Part shown: positions 42,815 to 52,399 of the stretch, one piece after another
How positions within the stretch are numbered: the first letter of the stretch is position 1
Layout of the letters: every line of letters starts with the position of its first letter
DNA from: an uncultured Oscillospiraceae bacterium
GTDB lineage: Bacteria > Bacillota > Clostridia > Oscillospirales > Acutalibacteraceae
DNA: 64,000 nt
Direction: 5' to 3'
NCBI GenBank assembly: GCA_900541565.1
Contig: UQKB01000002.1
Location: forward strand, 62,001-126,000
Notes under the pieces: generated by a model
Seen by the model: the letters and a program-made list of their open reading frames with translations, nothing else
The model's database searches: none
Told to the model about the DNA's origin: nothing
Program-made: the position numbers and the translations under genes

Positions 42815-43486
42815 TTAAAATTCTTTTTTACTATAAACCGCTACCGATAAAAGCACCGACGCCACAAGCAGAACAATCGCCACCCCGGCGGCAACAAACG
42901 GAAACGCCGCGTTCCCTGTAAAAAATGCCGCCAGCGCCTGCTCTATTGTACTGCCGCCCAGCGCCGAAAAGAATTCCGTTGAAGAAAGCAGGCTCAACAG
43001 CAGCACCGGCACTACAATCACGCCAATCATAACAATTCGGCCCTTTTCTGTACCAATCCGGAACATAATGGGCATAAAAATTGCAAACAAAGTACATGCA
43101 CCCGCCGTCATCCAGCCAATTGAAACCAGCGTTCCCTGCACATCAAAGCTTTCAAAGCCTGTGGCAATACCGCGAAAACAGACAACCAGAAAGTAAAGCA
43201 AAACGCCCGCTATAATAAAGAGCAATCCCAGCAGGTACTTGCTCAACACCATACCCCATCTCGAAACCGGTGCGCAAAGTGCATAGCAGTCCCAATTTGC
43301 ACGTTCATCCAGGCTAAGCGCCGTTATGGGCAGCATAATGGAAAACAGCAGGCAATAGACGATTGCAAACACCTGCATGCTGCCGGATGAAAAAGCAGAC
43401 AACACAACCATCAATAGCGGAATTGCCACATAAAACCTCGCCTGCCCTTTTAAGTTGAAAAGATCCTTCAGGATCAATCCCTTCAT
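42815..43486 (-). CDS. ABC-2 type permease
   Basis: 223 residues and about six membrane helices, with no soluble domain. It is the permease of the second GntR-ABC unit; its start overlaps the ATPase stop by four bases. The compact form matches the ABC-2 subfamily with DERANWD-type cytoplasmic loops seen in peptide or antibiotic resistance exporters. Substrate unknown. Confidence 0.85.
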   Translation of the reverse strand: MKGLILKDLFNLKGQARFYVAIPLLMVVLSAFSSGSMQVFAIVYCLLFSIMLPITALSLDERANWDCYALCAPVSRWGMVLSKYLLGLLFIIAGVLLYFLVVCFRGIATGFESFDVQGTLVSIGWMTAGACTLFAIFMPIMFRIGTEKGRIVMIGVIVVPVLLLSLLSSTEFFSALGGSTIEQALAAFFTGNAAFPFVAAGVAIVLLVASVLLSVAVYSKKEF

Positions 43487-44331
43487 GCCTCTTCCTCCTT
43501 ACTGTAAAAACGCATAATTTCCTCTATTCCCGCTTTATCCAGAATACAATCTCTGGGCATTCTTCTTTTTTCCACAAGCGCCTCGGCCCCAAACATATTC
43601 AGCCTCCGGCCGATTACGGCGCGCTGGTCCACCTTCAAAAGCTCTTCCAGCGGGCATTTTAAAATGGCATACCGATCCAGCAGAACATCCTTTTCATCTG
43701 CAAAAATAAGCTTTCCTTTGTGCAAAAATGCAATATAATCGCACACTCTTTCAAGGTCGCTGACAATATGGGAAGACATAACGATTGTATGCGATTCTTC
43801 CTGCATAAATGTCATAAAGATCTCCAATATTTCGTCACGCACAACAGGGTCCAGCCCCGCAGTGGCTTCATCCAGAATTAAAAGCCTTGTGTTATGCGAA
43901 AGCGCCGCAGCAATAGACAGCTTCATTTTCATCCCCCTGGAGTATGCCTTGACGATCCTCTTTTCCGGCAGGGAAAATTGCTTGAGGCAGGAAAAAAACT
44001 TTTCCTCATCCCATGTTTTATAAAGGCTGCGCAAAATTTTGTTGATATCTCTGGCTGTAAGCCCTTCCGGAAAGCAGGCTTCATCCATTACAACACCAAT
44101 CTGCTCCTTTATCTGCCTGTCTAACTGGGCGCTGTCTTTTCCCAACAGGGTAACGCTGCCGGCATCTTGCCTTATAAGGCCAAGCATCAGGTGCAGTGTT
44201 GTACTCTTACCCGCCCCGTTTTCACCAACCAGCCCCATAACCGTCCCCGTGGGGACCGAAAGATTAACTTTGTCCAGTATAAAGCCGGGATATTTTTTTG
44301 TTACATTGCGCAAATTTACTGCATAATCCAT
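43483..44331 (-). CDS. ABC transporter ATP-binding protein
   Basis: 282 residues. Walker A GENGAGKST (36-44), signature YSRGMKMKLSIAAAL and Walker B LLILDEATAGLDP are clear. Like the ATPase at 7.4 kb it has an RGM/KGM-type signature and a C-terminal extension, so the two units are paralogous. It lies 24 bases after the GntR gene and overlaps the permease by 4 bases. Confidence 0.93.
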   Translation of the reverse strand: MDYAVNLRNVTKKYPGFILDKVNLSVPTGTVMGLVGENGAGKSTTLHLMLGLIRQDAGSVTLLGKDSAQLDRQIKEQIGVVMDEACFPEGLTARDINKILRSLYKTWDEEKFFSCLKQFSLPEKRIVKAYSRGMKMKLSIAAALSHNTRLLILDEATAGLDPVVRDEILEIFMTFMQEESHTIVMSSHIVSDLERVCDYIAFLHKGKLIFADEKDVLLDRYAILKCPLEELLKVDQRAVIGRRLNMFGAEALVEKRRMPRDCILDKAGIEEIMRFYSKEEEA

Positions 44332-44355
44332 AAAAAACCTCTCTCTTCCGCTTAA

Positions 44356-44733
44356 TCAATCTTTTCCGCTGTAAAACAAAGCAAGCATGGACTGCAGCTC
44401 TTCTAAAGACAGACCGCACCGCACTGCAAGCTCTACAATGGCCTGCAGATGCGCTTCCACCTCTTTTAAGTGCTGTTCTCTGATCAATTCCATATTTTTT
44501 TCCGCTACAAAGCTTCCCTTCCCTGTTACAGAAAAAATAAAGCCGTCGCGCTCCAGTTCCTCATACGCACGCTTTGTTGTGATAACGCTAATGCGCAGCT
44601 CCTTTGCCAACAGCCGCATGGAGGGAAGCGCGTCGCCTTCCTGCAAAGCACCGCTGATAATCATCGCTTTGATCTGCGACACAATCTGCTCATAGATCGG
44701 CGTGGAAGACGTATTACGGATCAGAATATTCAT
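44356..44733 (-). CDS. GntR-family repressor, YtrA subfamily
   Basis: 125 residues: winged helix-turn-helix (about 10-75, SVITTKRAYEELERDG) and a short helical tail. It heads the operon with the ATPase and permease genes and is the counterpart of the regulator at 8.3 kb. I moved the start to the ATG at 44733 (GGAGG six bases upstream). A 12-bp perfect inverted repeat covers its promoter's -10 box and is the likely operator. Confidence 0.93.
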   Translation of the reverse strand: MNILIRNTSSTPIYEQIVSQIKAMIISGALQEGDALPSMRLLAKELRISVITTKRAYEELERDGFIFSVTGKGSFVAEKNMELIREQHLKEVEAHLQAIVELAVRCGLSLEELQSMLALFYSGKD

Positions 44734-44751
44734 GAGCAACCTCCATACAGT

Positions 44752-44780
44752 ATATTGTATATATCCATTATATACAATAT
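44752..44780. promoter_or_regulatory. Operator: perfect 12-bp inverted repeat over the -10 box
   Basis: ATATTGTATATA, 5-base spacer, TATATACAATAT. It overlaps the -10 hexamer (44767-44772) of the operon. The symmetry and position fit binding by the GntR-type protein encoded next to it. Confidence 0.75.
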
Positions 44781-44794
44781 TACACTTGTGTCAA
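44767..44794 (-). promoter_or_regulatory. Sigma-A promoter of the second GntR-ABC operon
   Basis: TTGACA (44789-44794), 16 bases, TATAAT (44767-44772). Confidence 0.8.
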
Positions 44795-44885
44795 GACTTT
44801 TTTCTTTTTTTCCATATGCAAAAAATACCACTTTTACCAGGGTATATAATTTTATGCAGCGAAAATATGCAGGAGGAGGTAAACC

Positions 44886-45602
44886 ATGCTGGGAACCATT
44901 GTAAACACCGCCGCGGTCCTGCTTGGCGGTTGTATAGGCCTGCTGCTGAAAAAAGGGCTTCCGCAAAAGCTTGCGGAAGCCCTGATGAAGGCGCTGGGTC
45001 TTTGTACTTTATATATTGGTATCACGGGGGCGCTTGAGGGCGAAAACACGCTTTTGCTGATTCTTTCCATGGTGCTGGGCACGGTGGTAGGGCAGCTTGC
45101 AGACCTGGACAGGCGTATAAATAATTTAGGCAGCCTGATTGAGCGCAAAATGGCAAGGCCCGGTGAAAACAAAACAATTGCACAGGGCTTTGTAAGCGCC
45201 TGTTTACTGTTCTGCGTAGGCGCCATGACAATTGTCGGCTCCCTGCAAAGCGGTCTGACCGGCGACCACAGCATGCTATTTACAAAATCTATGCTGGATT
45301 TTGTTGCCGCTGTTATCTTTGCCTCTTCCTTTGGCATAGGCGTGCTTTTTTCCGCCGGGTTTGTACTTGTTTACCAGGGGGGCATTACGCTTTTAGCGCA
45401 ATGGGTATCTCCTTTTTTAAGCACGTGGGTCGTCAACGAAATGACCTGTGCGGGCTCCGTTATTATTATTGGGCTTGCACTGAATATGCTGGGGATCACA
45501 AAGCTCAAGGTCATGAATTACGTGCCCGCAATCTTTTTTCCCATCCTTTTGTGCCCGCTTTTTCAATGGCTGGGCAACATGCTGCCTGCCTTTGCACAGT
45601 AA
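44886..45602 (+). CDS. DUF554 family membrane protein
   Basis: 238 residues with about seven hydrophobic segments. The opening MLGTIVNTAAVLLGGCIG and the LCTLYIGITGAL phrase are hallmarks of DUF554 (YdfK/YqgA-like), a family of unknown transport role. It lies divergent from the GntR operon, and an excellent GGAGGAGG site precedes the ATG. A strong terminator follows. Function not assigned. Confidence 0.9.
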   Translation: MLGTIVNTAAVLLGGCIGLLLKKGLPQKLAEALMKALGLCTLYIGITGALEGENTLLLILSMVLGTVVGQLADLDRRINNLGSLIERKMARPGENKTIAQGFVSACLLFCVGAMTIVGSLQSGLTGDHSMLFTKSMLDFVAAVIFASSFGIGVLFSAGFVLVYQGGITLLAQWVSPFLSTWVVNEMTCAGSVIIIGLALNMLGITKLKVMNYVPAIFFPILLCPLFQWLGNMLPAFAQ

Positions 45603-45677
45603 AAGCCCAAAATGCACAAATGCTTCTGCAGCAATGCGGTATACAGGCTTTCTACGCACGCAAGTATTTTTAAAATG

Positions 45678-45712
45678 AAAAGACCCGGCCTTTGCGGAAG
45701 ACCGGGTCTTTT
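45678..45712 (+). terminator. Terminator after the DUF554 gene
   Basis: AAAAGACCCGG pairs with CCGGGTCTTTT, with CGTTTTTCC after it. A second weak hairpin (GACGG/CCGTC then TTTT) lies near 45771-45792; the rest of the gap to lexA has no gene. Confidence 0.9.
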
Positions 45713-45878
45713 CGTTTTTCCTTTTTTAAGTTTGAGGGGTACATTGAGGAGGGTAGAACATTTATACTCTGACGGTTGCGGCTCCGTCTTTTGAGTACGG
45801 TTTTATTATAAAATGAGAGTGTGAATACGTTATGAATAATCTTTTAAAAGATCAAGAAAGTTCTGTGAATAAACCGGG

Positions 45879-46466
45879 TCAAGTGTAATACCGCACAACA
45901 GAAACAACCGTTCCAAGCAGCATGCATTCGTCCACAATAATTGGGTCGTAAGCCGGGTTTTCCGGCTGCAGGCGAATATGCCCTTCCTCCCGATAAAAGC
46001 GTTTGACCGTTGCTTCGTCTTCTATCAGGGCAACGACAATCTCCCCGTTTTCTGCAACAGGCGTTTTACATACGACCACAATATCGCCGTCGAGAATCCC
46101 CGCGTTGATCATACTGTCGCCGTCTATACGCAGGGCAAACAGCTCCCTGCCGCGGCGCACGCTTTCGCTTACAGGCACATAGCCCTCTATTTCCTCCACG
46201 GCCAAAACAGGCATGCCGGCGGTTACCCTTCCCAGCACGGGAACCGGCACGGTCTTTTCCCCGCTTACACGGATTGTTCTGTTCAGCTTTGCCTCACGGG
46301 AGATCAGCCCTCTTTCCTGCAGGGTGTTCAGGTGCGCGTGTACGGTCGAGGTTGATTTTAAACCGGTCGCCCTGCAAATTTCCCTGACAGAGGGGGAAAG
46401 CCCCTCCTGTGCGCATTCGCGTATATAGTCGAGTATTTTCTGCTGGCTTTTTGAAAGCTGTTTCAT
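45879..46466 (-). CDS. lexA: LexA repressor
   Basis: 195-residue repressor of the DNA-damage (SOS) response. An N-terminal winged helix (about 1-65) binds DNA; the C-terminal S24-type domain has the self-cleavage A83-G84 site, nucleophile S118 (GDSMI) and K155 (EATVKRF). RecA triggers cleavage. Its own promoter carries a LexA-box-like repeat (46540-46554), pointing to autoregulation. The window contains no other SOS gene next to it. Confidence 0.97.
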   Translation of the reverse strand: MKQLSKSQQKILDYIRECAQEGLSPSVREICRATGLKSTSTVHAHLNTLQERGLISREAKLNRTIRVSGEKTVPVPVLGRVTAGMPVLAVEEIEGYVPVSESVRRGRELFALRIDGDSMINAGILDGDIVVVCKTPVAENGEIVVALIEDEATVKRFYREEGHIRLQPENPAYDPIIVDECMLLGTVVSVVRYYT

Positions 46467-46513
46467 TGTAAAAACTCCTTACTGGGCAGTGTTTTTAAAT
46501 GTTTTTCAACCGA

Positions 46514-46542
46514 ATTATACCATATCTTTTTTAAAAAATCAA
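46514..46542 (-). promoter_or_regulatory. Sigma-A promoter of lexA
   Basis: TTGATT (46537-46542), 17 bases, TATAAT (46514-46519). The -35 box overlaps the LexA-box-like repeat. Confidence 0.7.
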
Positions 46543-46554
46543 ACATTTGTTTTC
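46540..46554. promoter_or_regulatory. Putative LexA box
   Basis: CAAACATTTGTTTTC, a dyad (AAAC-N4-GTTT) close to the GAAC-N4-GTTC boxes of Gram-positive bacteria, overlapping the lexA -35 hexamer. Confidence 0.6.
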
Positions 46555-46688
46555 TTTTTTCCGTTTTTTTTATAAAAAAAAGAAAACAGCGCGCAAAACA
46601 CGCTGTTTCCCTGCTGTTTTTTCTAAGGCAAAGCGCCGTCTTTTTCTATAAAGAATTGTTTGTGCGCCCGCCTGTAAACCGTTTTCGG

Positions 46689-47534
46689 TTAATCTTTTTT
46701 AAGCCTTTGTTCAATTCTGTCTGCGGCCTGGTCAAGCCAATCGCCGACAAACAGCTCTATCGTTCCGGTATCCGCAGCCTTTGCCACAGACGGGTCGATC
46801 GGCAGCTTCCCCAGCACCTCAATCCCATGCGCCGCGGCGGTCTGTTCAATATGGCTTTCACCGTAAATGCTGTGCCTTTTTCCACAGTCCGGACATGCAA
46901 AATAACTCATATTTTCCACCACGCCCAAAATCGGAATATGCATCATATTGGCCATATTGACCGCCTTTGCCACGATCATCGAAACCAGCTCCTGCGGCGA
47001 CGTTACAATCACGATCCCGTCAAGCGGGATGGACTGGAACACCGTAAGCGGAACATCGCCTGTTCCAGGGGGCATGTCTACAAACATGTAGTCAATATCC
47101 TTCCAGATTACATCTGTCCAGAACTGCTTTACCGTACCCGCTATAATTGGTCCGCGCCATACAACCGGGTCTGTTTCGCTAGGCAAAAGCAGATTGACAG
47201 ACATGATCTCAATCCCCGTTTTTGTAGAAACCGGCAGCAGGCCAAATTCGTTGCCCTGCGCTTTTTGTTTGTTGATTCCAAACACCTTTGGAATAGACGG
47301 CCCTGTAACGTCTGCGTCCAAAACTGCCGTTTTAAAGCCCCGGCGGTTAAACAGCACCGCCAGCATGGATGTAACCATAGATTTACCAACGCCGCCCTTG
47401 CCGCTTATAACGCCAATGACCTTTTTTACCCGGCTGAGCTCATGCAGCTTTGCCGAAAAATCCTGCTGCTCCTGCGTTCTGGAAGGGCAGTCTTCCCCGC
47501 AGCTGCCGCAATCATGTGTACAACCCTCTGCCAT
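46689..47534 (-). CDS. mrp: Mrp/ApbC family iron-sulfur cluster carrier ATPase
   Basis: 281-residue cytoplasmic P-loop ATPase (ParA-like) that carries or inserts Fe-S clusters. The N-terminus is cysteine-rich (C5, C9, C12, C16), followed by the deviant Walker A GKGGVGKS (45-52) and, later, a CPDC motif whose cysteines hold a bridging cluster in the dimer. The N-terminal cysteine patch resembles the NBP35 type. The start at 47534 has GGAG nine bases upstream; a longer form starts right on that site. Iron-sulfur proteins (Rnf, fumarase) are likely clients. Confidence 0.93.
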   Translation of the reverse strand: MAEGCTHDCGSCGEDCPSRTQEQQDFSAKLHELSRVKKVIGVISGKGGVGKSMVTSMLAVLFNRRGFKTAVLDADVTGPSIPKVFGINKQKAQGNEFGLLPVSTKTGIEIMSVNLLLPSETDPVVWRGPIIAGTVKQFWTDVIWKDIDYMFVDMPPGTGDVPLTVFQSIPLDGIVIVTSPQELVSMIVAKAVNMANMMHIPILGVVENMSYFACPDCGKRHSIYGESHIEQTAAAHGIEVLGKLPIDPSVAKAADTGTIELFVGDWLDQAADRIEQRLKKD

Positions 47535-47567
47535 TTTATCCATCTCCTATCAAGCAATTGCTTGCTA

Positions 47568-48167
47568 TTATTCTTTCTCTTTTTCTTCCGTTTCTTTCAC
47601 TGCCTCTGCCGTTTTTTCTGCTTGCGCTTCGGCCGTCGTGGGTATTTCTTCGTCTTTTTCTTCCAAATCTTCTGCATTTTGCGCCTCTTCTTCGCTTTCA
47701 AATGCAATATCCAGCGTAGAATAGCCGTCTTCTGCTTGCTCCTCGGCTGCCTTTGGCGCTTCCTCCTCCGCCGGTACAAGCTCATAGCCGCTCAGGAACG
47801 TATATGGAATCGCATAGCCCAACGCAACCGCCGCAAGCAGCACAATAGAGGTGTTTGCCGCAAGCTCCGTATGAAACGGCAATCCCATTGCAAAATACGC
47901 AACCAAAATATAAATGGCGGGCAGATCTACCAAAATCAGCGTGGGTATGCTAAAGCGCCGAACCTGTTTGCCGTCGCCGACTCTTGTTGCGTAAAACAGC
48001 AAAAGACCAAATACGGCAAAGATAGCCAGGTTTACCGCACCGCTTGTAACCGGGTCGACCATGTTCCCCATCAGCGTGCTGAAAAAATACGCGCAGATTA
48101 CATATCCGATTACAAGAAAAGAGGAAAAAAACAGGTTGACAATGTCTCTTTTTGTAGGTTTTTTCAT
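47568..48167 (-). CDS. Membrane protein with glutamate-rich tail
   Basis: 199 residues with four membrane helices in the first 130 residues and a tail of about 65 residues that is almost all Glu, Ala, Lys and Thr (EEEAPKAAEEQAED, ETEEKEKE). The tail should be disordered and on the cytoplasmic side if the N-terminus is inside. No family recognised. It has GGAGG before the ATG and lies 33 bases before mrp. No function is proposed. Confidence 0.75.
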   Translation of the reverse strand: MKKPTKRDIVNLFFSSFLVIGYVICAYFFSTLMGNMVDPVTSGAVNLAIFAVFGLLLFYATRVGDGKQVRRFSIPTLILVDLPAIYILVAYFAMGLPFHTELAANTSIVLLAAVALGYAIPYTFLSGYELVPAEEEAPKAAEEQAEDGYSTLDIAFESEEEAQNAEDLEEKDEEIPTTAEAQAEKTAEAVKETEEKEKE

Positions 48168-48199
48168 TTTAGAAACCTCCGATTATTAAAATTTCAACG

Positions 48200-48219
48200 A
48201 AAATAAGCAAGCTTATTTT
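48200..48219 (-). terminator. Weak terminator after prmA
   Basis: AAAATAAGC pairs with GCTTATTTT across two bases; the flank is AT-rich. It may also be a local palindrome only. Confidence 0.45.
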
Positions 48220-48277
48220 AACAGCAAATTATGACGGAATTATGACTTTCCTGAAAAAAGCGGTAAAAATGCTTATT

Positions 48278-49201
48278 TTATCTCTTTTTTTGGGCGGTAA
48301 CACAATACCATCCATTGTCCTGTGTGGTTTCCAAAACGGTAAAGCGGTTACGATGCAGTGCATCAAGCACGTCACCTATGCGGGCATCTATAATACCGCT
48401 TGCGATATAAACCGCATCCTCCAGCATATAATCTGTAATATTTGCAGAAAGCTCGATTACCGCGTCTGCTACAATATTGGCGACAACAACATGGTGCTTT
48501 CCTGCAACCTTTTCCGTCAGATCGCCGCATAATGCTTCAAACCGGTTTTCCACGCCGTTTTTCCGCGCGTTTTCACAGGCGGTTTTTACCGCCGTCGCGT
48601 CAATATCTACGCCAACCGCGCGCTGTGCACCCAGCAAAAGGGCCGCCACGGAAAGAATCCCGCTGCCGCAGCCTACATCAAGCACCTGCGCGCCGTTTTT
48701 TACATGCTTTTCCAGCGCAGCAAGGCAAAGCCGCGTGGTTTCGTGTGTTCCCGTGCCAAACGCAAGCCCAGGGTCCAAATTTAAAACAATCCTGCCCTGC
48801 GGGTCGCATGCTTCGTACCAGGTAGGGCGGATCAACAGCTTTTCTCCAACCGGCACCGGATGAAAATACTGCTTCCAGCTGTCGCGCCAGTCCTCCTCCG
48901 CACAGCTTTCACAGAAAATTTCATGCGCAATCTTTTCCGCTGTATAGCGTTCACGCAAAAAGGCCACCGCCTGCGCGGGATGGTCGCCCGGATCTATATA
49001 GATATGGATCGTCCCGTGGCTTTTGTCTTTTTCCAAAAGCGCCTGGTCGATCAGGTTGATCCGCGCAATTTGCGCAACCTCTTCTTCCAGATTGGAATAA
49101 TCCTCAATATAGATCCCATAGGGCACTGTCATCTGCGCAATATTTCCCGCGGTTTCCAGGTCTTTTATCGGTACGCGTATTTTTATCTCTGTCCAGTCCA
49201 A
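48278..49201 (-). CDS. prmA: Ribosomal protein L11 methyltransferase
   Basis: 307-residue SAM-dependent enzyme that methylates ribosomal protein L11. The SAM loop VLDVGCGSGILSV (about 175-187) and the LDPGLAFGTGTHETTRLC segment are diagnostic. It begins with TTG, preceded by GAGGTG, 14 bases after dnaJ. The dnaJ-prmA pair is common in Firmicutes heat-shock operons. It is last in the hrcA operon. Confidence 0.95.
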   Translation of the reverse strand: MDWTEIKIRVPIKDLETAGNIAQMTVPYGIYIEDYSNLEEEVAQIARINLIDQALLEKDKSHGTIHIYIDPGDHPAQAVAFLRERYTAEKIAHEIFCESCAEEDWRDSWKQYFHPVPVGEKLLIRPTWYEACDPQGRIVLNLDPGLAFGTGTHETTRLCLAALEKHVKNGAQVLDVGCGSGILSVAALLLGAQRAVGVDIDATAVKTACENARKNGVENRFEALCGDLTEKVAGKHHVVVANIVADAVIELSANITDYMLEDAVYIASGIIDARIGDVLDALHRNRFTVLETTQDNGWYCVTAQKKR

Positions 49202-49215
49202 AGCGGCACCTCTTT

Positions 49216-50358
49216 TTACGTTTCTTCAAACATTCCTTTAAGCTTATCAAAAAAGCCCTTTCGTTTTTGATAATTTTTCTCCCCTACTGCCTCTTCAAAC
49301 TTTTTTAAAAGCTCCTTCTGCTTTGCAGAAAGATTCTTGGGGACCTCTATGGCTACCCGCACATACTGGTCGCCGCGACCGCGGCCGCCCAAATGCTGGA
49401 CGCCTTTTCCTTTAAGCTTAAACACATCTCCCGGCTGCGTCCCCTCGTGAATGGGATAGCTCACCTTCCCGTCAAGCGTAGGAACCGTAACCTCTGCGCC
49501 AAGGGCCGCCTGTGAAAACGTAACGGGCAGCTCGCACCATACGTCGTCCCCCCGGCGGTCAAAAATCGGGTGTGGGCGCACGTTTACATATACGTGCAAA
49601 TCACCGTAGGGGCCGTTATTGACACCGGCATTCCCATGGCCGCTTACGTTTAAAACCCTGTCGTCGCTGATGCCTGCGGGAATATCCACGTCTACCGTGC
49701 GCTTGGTTTTTGTACGGCCTGTACCCATACATGTGCGGCAGGGCGTTTCTATGACCCTGCCCTTGCCCTTACAGGCATCACAGACACGCGCCGTCTGGAT
49801 CATGCCAAACGGTGTGCGCTGGCTGATCTTTACCTGTCCCGTTCCGCCGCAGGCCTTACAAACCTTGGGCGCGGTCCCTTTTGCAGCCCCGCTTCCGGAG
49901 CAGTCCTTACATGTGCTGATATTTTGATACGTTACCGTTTTTCTGCAGCCTTTTGCCGCCTCTTCAAACGATATATGCACCGTCGTTTCAATATCTGTGC
50001 CCCTTCGCGGCGCGTTCGGGTTTTGATGCTGCCTGCCGCCAAACCCGCCGAAAAAGCTGTTGAATATATCGCCCAGGTCAATGTCCTGTGTAAACGGGCT
50101 TCCGCCCGCGGCGCCCGCGCCATAGCTGGGGTCTACCCCCGCATGGCCAAACTGGTCGTAACGCGCGCGTTTGTCTTTATCGGAAAGCACCTCATATGCT
50201 TCGTTTACTTCTTTAAATTTTGCCTCTGCCCGCTTATCCCCCGGATTCAGGTCTGGATGGTACTTTTTTGCAAGCTTTCGGAACGCTTTTTTGATTTCAT
50301 CGTCAGAGGCGTTTTTGGGAACCCCCATAACCTCGTAAAAATCTCTTTTTTCTGCCAA
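49216..50358 (-). CDS. dnaJ: Chaperone DnaJ
   Basis: 380-residue Hsp40 cochaperone. The J domain has the HPD motif ([11 protein letters not shown]), then a Gly/Phe-rich linker ([11 protein letters not shown]), four CxxCxGxG zinc repeats ([36 protein letters not shown]) and a C-terminal substrate domain. It stimulates DnaK. It lies 143 bases after dnaK with a strong hairpin between them. Confidence 0.98.
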   Translation of the reverse strand: MAEKRDFYEVMGVPKNASDDEIKKAFRKLAKKYHPDLNPGDKRAEAKFKEVNEAYEVLSDKDKRARYDQFGHAGVDPSYGAGAAGGSPFTQDIDLGDIFNSFFGGFGGRQHQNPNAPRRGTDIETTVHISFEEAAKGCRKTVTYQNISTCKDCSGSGAAKGTAPKVCKACGGTGQVKISQRTPFGMIQTARVCDACKGKGRVIETPCRTCMGTGRTKTKRTVDVDIPAGISDDRVLNVSGHGNAGVNNGPYGDLHVYVNVRPHPIFDRRGDDVWCELPVTFSQAALGAEVTVPTLDGKVSYPIHEGTQPGDVFKLKGKGVQHLGGRGRGDQYVRVAIEVPKNLSAKQKELLKKFEEAVGEKNYQKRKGFFDKLKGMFEET

Positions 50359-50454
50359 AACTACGCCCCCTATGTACTTAAAAGTTACGCTTTATTATCA
50401 TACTCCAAAACAGCGTTTTCGTCTACACCTGTTTCCATATTTATAAACGCAGGG

Positions 50455-50477
50455 TGGGGCAGGTAACCCCTGCCCCA
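50455..50477 (-). terminator. Hairpin between dnaK and dnaJ, no U-tract
   Basis: TGGGGCAGG pairs with CCTGCCCCA across five bases. In the operon direction the T-rich flank precedes the stem instead of following it, so it may be an mRNA processing or stability element that sets the DnaK to DnaJ ratio. Confidence 0.5.
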
Positions 50478-50501
50478 GTCGTTTTTCTTTTCTGTTTGCT
50501 A

Positions 50502-52337
50502 TTATTCGACGTCTTTAAAATCTGCGTCGTATACATTGCCGTTGTCCGCACCCTGCTGTGGCTGTGCACCGCCGTTTGCTTCCGGTGTGGGCGCACCCTG
50601 CGGCGCGGCCTGCTGGTAAAGCTTTGCAGTGATCTCGTGCAAAGATTTTTCCATATCCTCCCTGGCTGTTTTAATAAGCTCTATATCATTTTTGGAAATG
50701 GCCTCTTTTACCGCTGCCATTTTTGTATTCAGCGCGGTTTTGTCCGCTTCATCCATTTTACCGCCGTTTTCGTTTAAAAGCTTTTCCACCTGGTAGCACA
50801 TATTTTCGGCCTCGTTCTTTACGTCGACCTCTTCGCGGCGCTTTTTGTCCTCCGCGGCAAATTGCTCGGCTTCTTTAACAGCTTTATCAATATCTTCCTT
50901 AGACATGTTTGTGCTGGAAGAAATGGTGATCTTCTGTTCCTTGCCGGTGCCCAGATCCTTTGCAGATACGTTTACAATACCGTTTGCGTCAATATCAAAT
51001 GTGACCTCAATCTGCGGTACGCCGCGCATTGCGGGTGCAATACCGGTCAGCGCAAACAACCCCAGCTGTTTGTTATCGCGTGCAAACTCTCTTTCGCCCT
51101 GCAGGACGTTGATCTCTACCTGTGTCTGGTTGTCTGCTGCGGTGGAAAAGATCTGGCTCTTTTTCGTGGGAATTGTCGTGTTGCGCTCAATAATCTTTGT
51201 CATAACGCCGCCCATGGTTTCTACCCCCAGGGAAAGCGGTGTAACATCAAGCAGCAGAAGGCCGTCTACCTCGCCGCCCAATACGCCTGCCTGGATCGCA
51301 GCGCCGATTGCAACACATTCGTCGGGGTTAATGCCTTTAAACGGTTCTTTTCCAATGAGGCTCTTTACCGCTTCCTGTACGGCCGGAATTCTGGAGGAGC
51401 CGCCGACCATAAGCACCTTATCGATTTTGTCAATGGAAAGCCCGCTGTCCTGCAGCGCCCTTCTGACAGGCCCCATGGTATTCTCTACCAGGTCGGCCGT
51501 AAGCTCGTTGAACTTTGCCCTTGTCAGCGTCAGGTCCAAATGCTTAGGGCCCGATGCATCAGCCGTGATAAACGGCAGGTTGATCGCGGCCTGTGTAACG
51601 CCGGAAAGCTCGATCTTTGCTTTTTCCGCAGACTCCTTCAGGCGCTGCATTGCCATCTTATCATTGGAAAGGTCGATCCCCGTTTCGGCCTTGAAGCTTT
51701 GTACCATCCAGTCCATTACGCGTTTGTCAAAGTCGTCGCCGCCCAGGCGGTTGTTACCGGCTGTAGCCAAAACCTCCTGCACGCCGTCGCCCATTTCTAT
51801 AATAGAAACGTCAAACGTACCGCCGCCCAGGTCATATACCATAACCTTCTGGTCCGTCTCCTTATCGATCCCGTAGGAAAGTGCCGCCGCCGTGGGCTCG
51901 TTGATAATACGTTTTACATCCAAGCCGGCAATTTTACCGGCGTCTTTTGTCGCCTGGCGCTGCGCGTCTGTAAAATACGCGGGCACAGTAATAACAGCCT
52001 GTGTGACCGTTTCCCCCAGGTAGGCTTCCGCGTCTGCCTTAAGCTTTTGCAGAATCATTGCAGAAATTTCCTGCGGTGTGTAGCTTTTACCGTCTATTGT
52101 TACCTTGTAGGACGAACCCATTTCTCTTTTTATAGAAGAAACAGTTCTGTCCGGATTTGTGATTGCCTGGCGCTTTGCCACCTGGCCAACCATTCTTTCG
52201 CCCGTCTTTGAAAATGCAACGACGGACGGCGTGGTTCTTGCTCCTTCCGCGTTTGCAATAACGACGGGCTCGCCGCCTTCTATCACTGCTACGCATGAAT
52301 TTGTCGTACCTAAGTCTATACCGATTGTCTTTGCCAT
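50502..52337 (-). CDS. dnaK: Chaperone DnaK (Hsp70)
   Basis: 611-residue ATP-driven chaperone. The start [18 protein letters not shown], the GGGTFDVS phosphate loop, the DLT...[10 protein letters not shown] region and a disordered [17 protein letters not shown] tail before the final DADFKDVE are all standard. The start at 52337 has GGAGG seven bases upstream. It sits between grpE and dnaJ in the CIRCE-controlled operon. Confidence 0.99.
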   Translation of the reverse strand: MAKTIGIDLGTTNSCVAVIEGGEPVVIANAEGARTTPSVVAFSKTGERMVGQVAKRQAITNPDRTVSSIKREMGSSYKVTIDGKSYTPQEISAMILQKLKADAEAYLGETVTQAVITVPAYFTDAQRQATKDAGKIAGLDVKRIINEPTAAALSYGIDKETDQKVMVYDLGGGTFDVSIIEMGDGVQEVLATAGNNRLGGDDFDKRVMDWMVQSFKAETGIDLSNDKMAMQRLKESAEKAKIELSGVTQAAINLPFITADASGPKHLDLTLTRAKFNELTADLVENTMGPVRRALQDSGLSIDKIDKVLMVGGSSRIPAVQEAVKSLIGKEPFKGINPDECVAIGAAIQAGVLGGEVDGLLLLDVTPLSLGVETMGGVMTKIIERNTTIPTKKSQIFSTAADNQTQVEINVLQGEREFARDNKQLGLFALTGIAPAMRGVPQIEVTFDIDANGIVNVSAKDLGTGKEQKITISSSTNMSKEDIDKAVKEAEQFAAEDKKRREEVDVKNEAENMCYQVEKLLNENGGKMDEADKTALNTKMAAVKEAISKNDIELIKTAREDMEKSLHEITAKLYQQAAPQGAPTPEANGGAQPQQGADNGNVYDADFKDVE

Positions 52338-52399
52338 ACTGCATTCCTCCAAAATTGTTGAATTGTAACGATTTCTGCTTACCTGTTGATCTATATCAA

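Noticed and set aside
42202..42921. Several short open frames on both strands in the gene-poor region
   Set aside because: They lack ribosome sites and show no recognisable domains, and most overlap each other.
45832..45888. An 18-residue open frame ending just inside lexA
   Set aside because: No clear ribosome site or promoter spacing, and it overlaps the lexA stop region.
46656..48206. A long plus-strand open frame opposite mrp and the membrane protein gene
   Set aside because: It is antisense to two genes with family-level evidence and shows no recognisable domain.
50862..52211. A long plus-strand open frame opposite dnaK
   Set aside because: It is exactly antisense to a conserved gene, has no ribosome site, and its composition is a mirror of dnaK codons.
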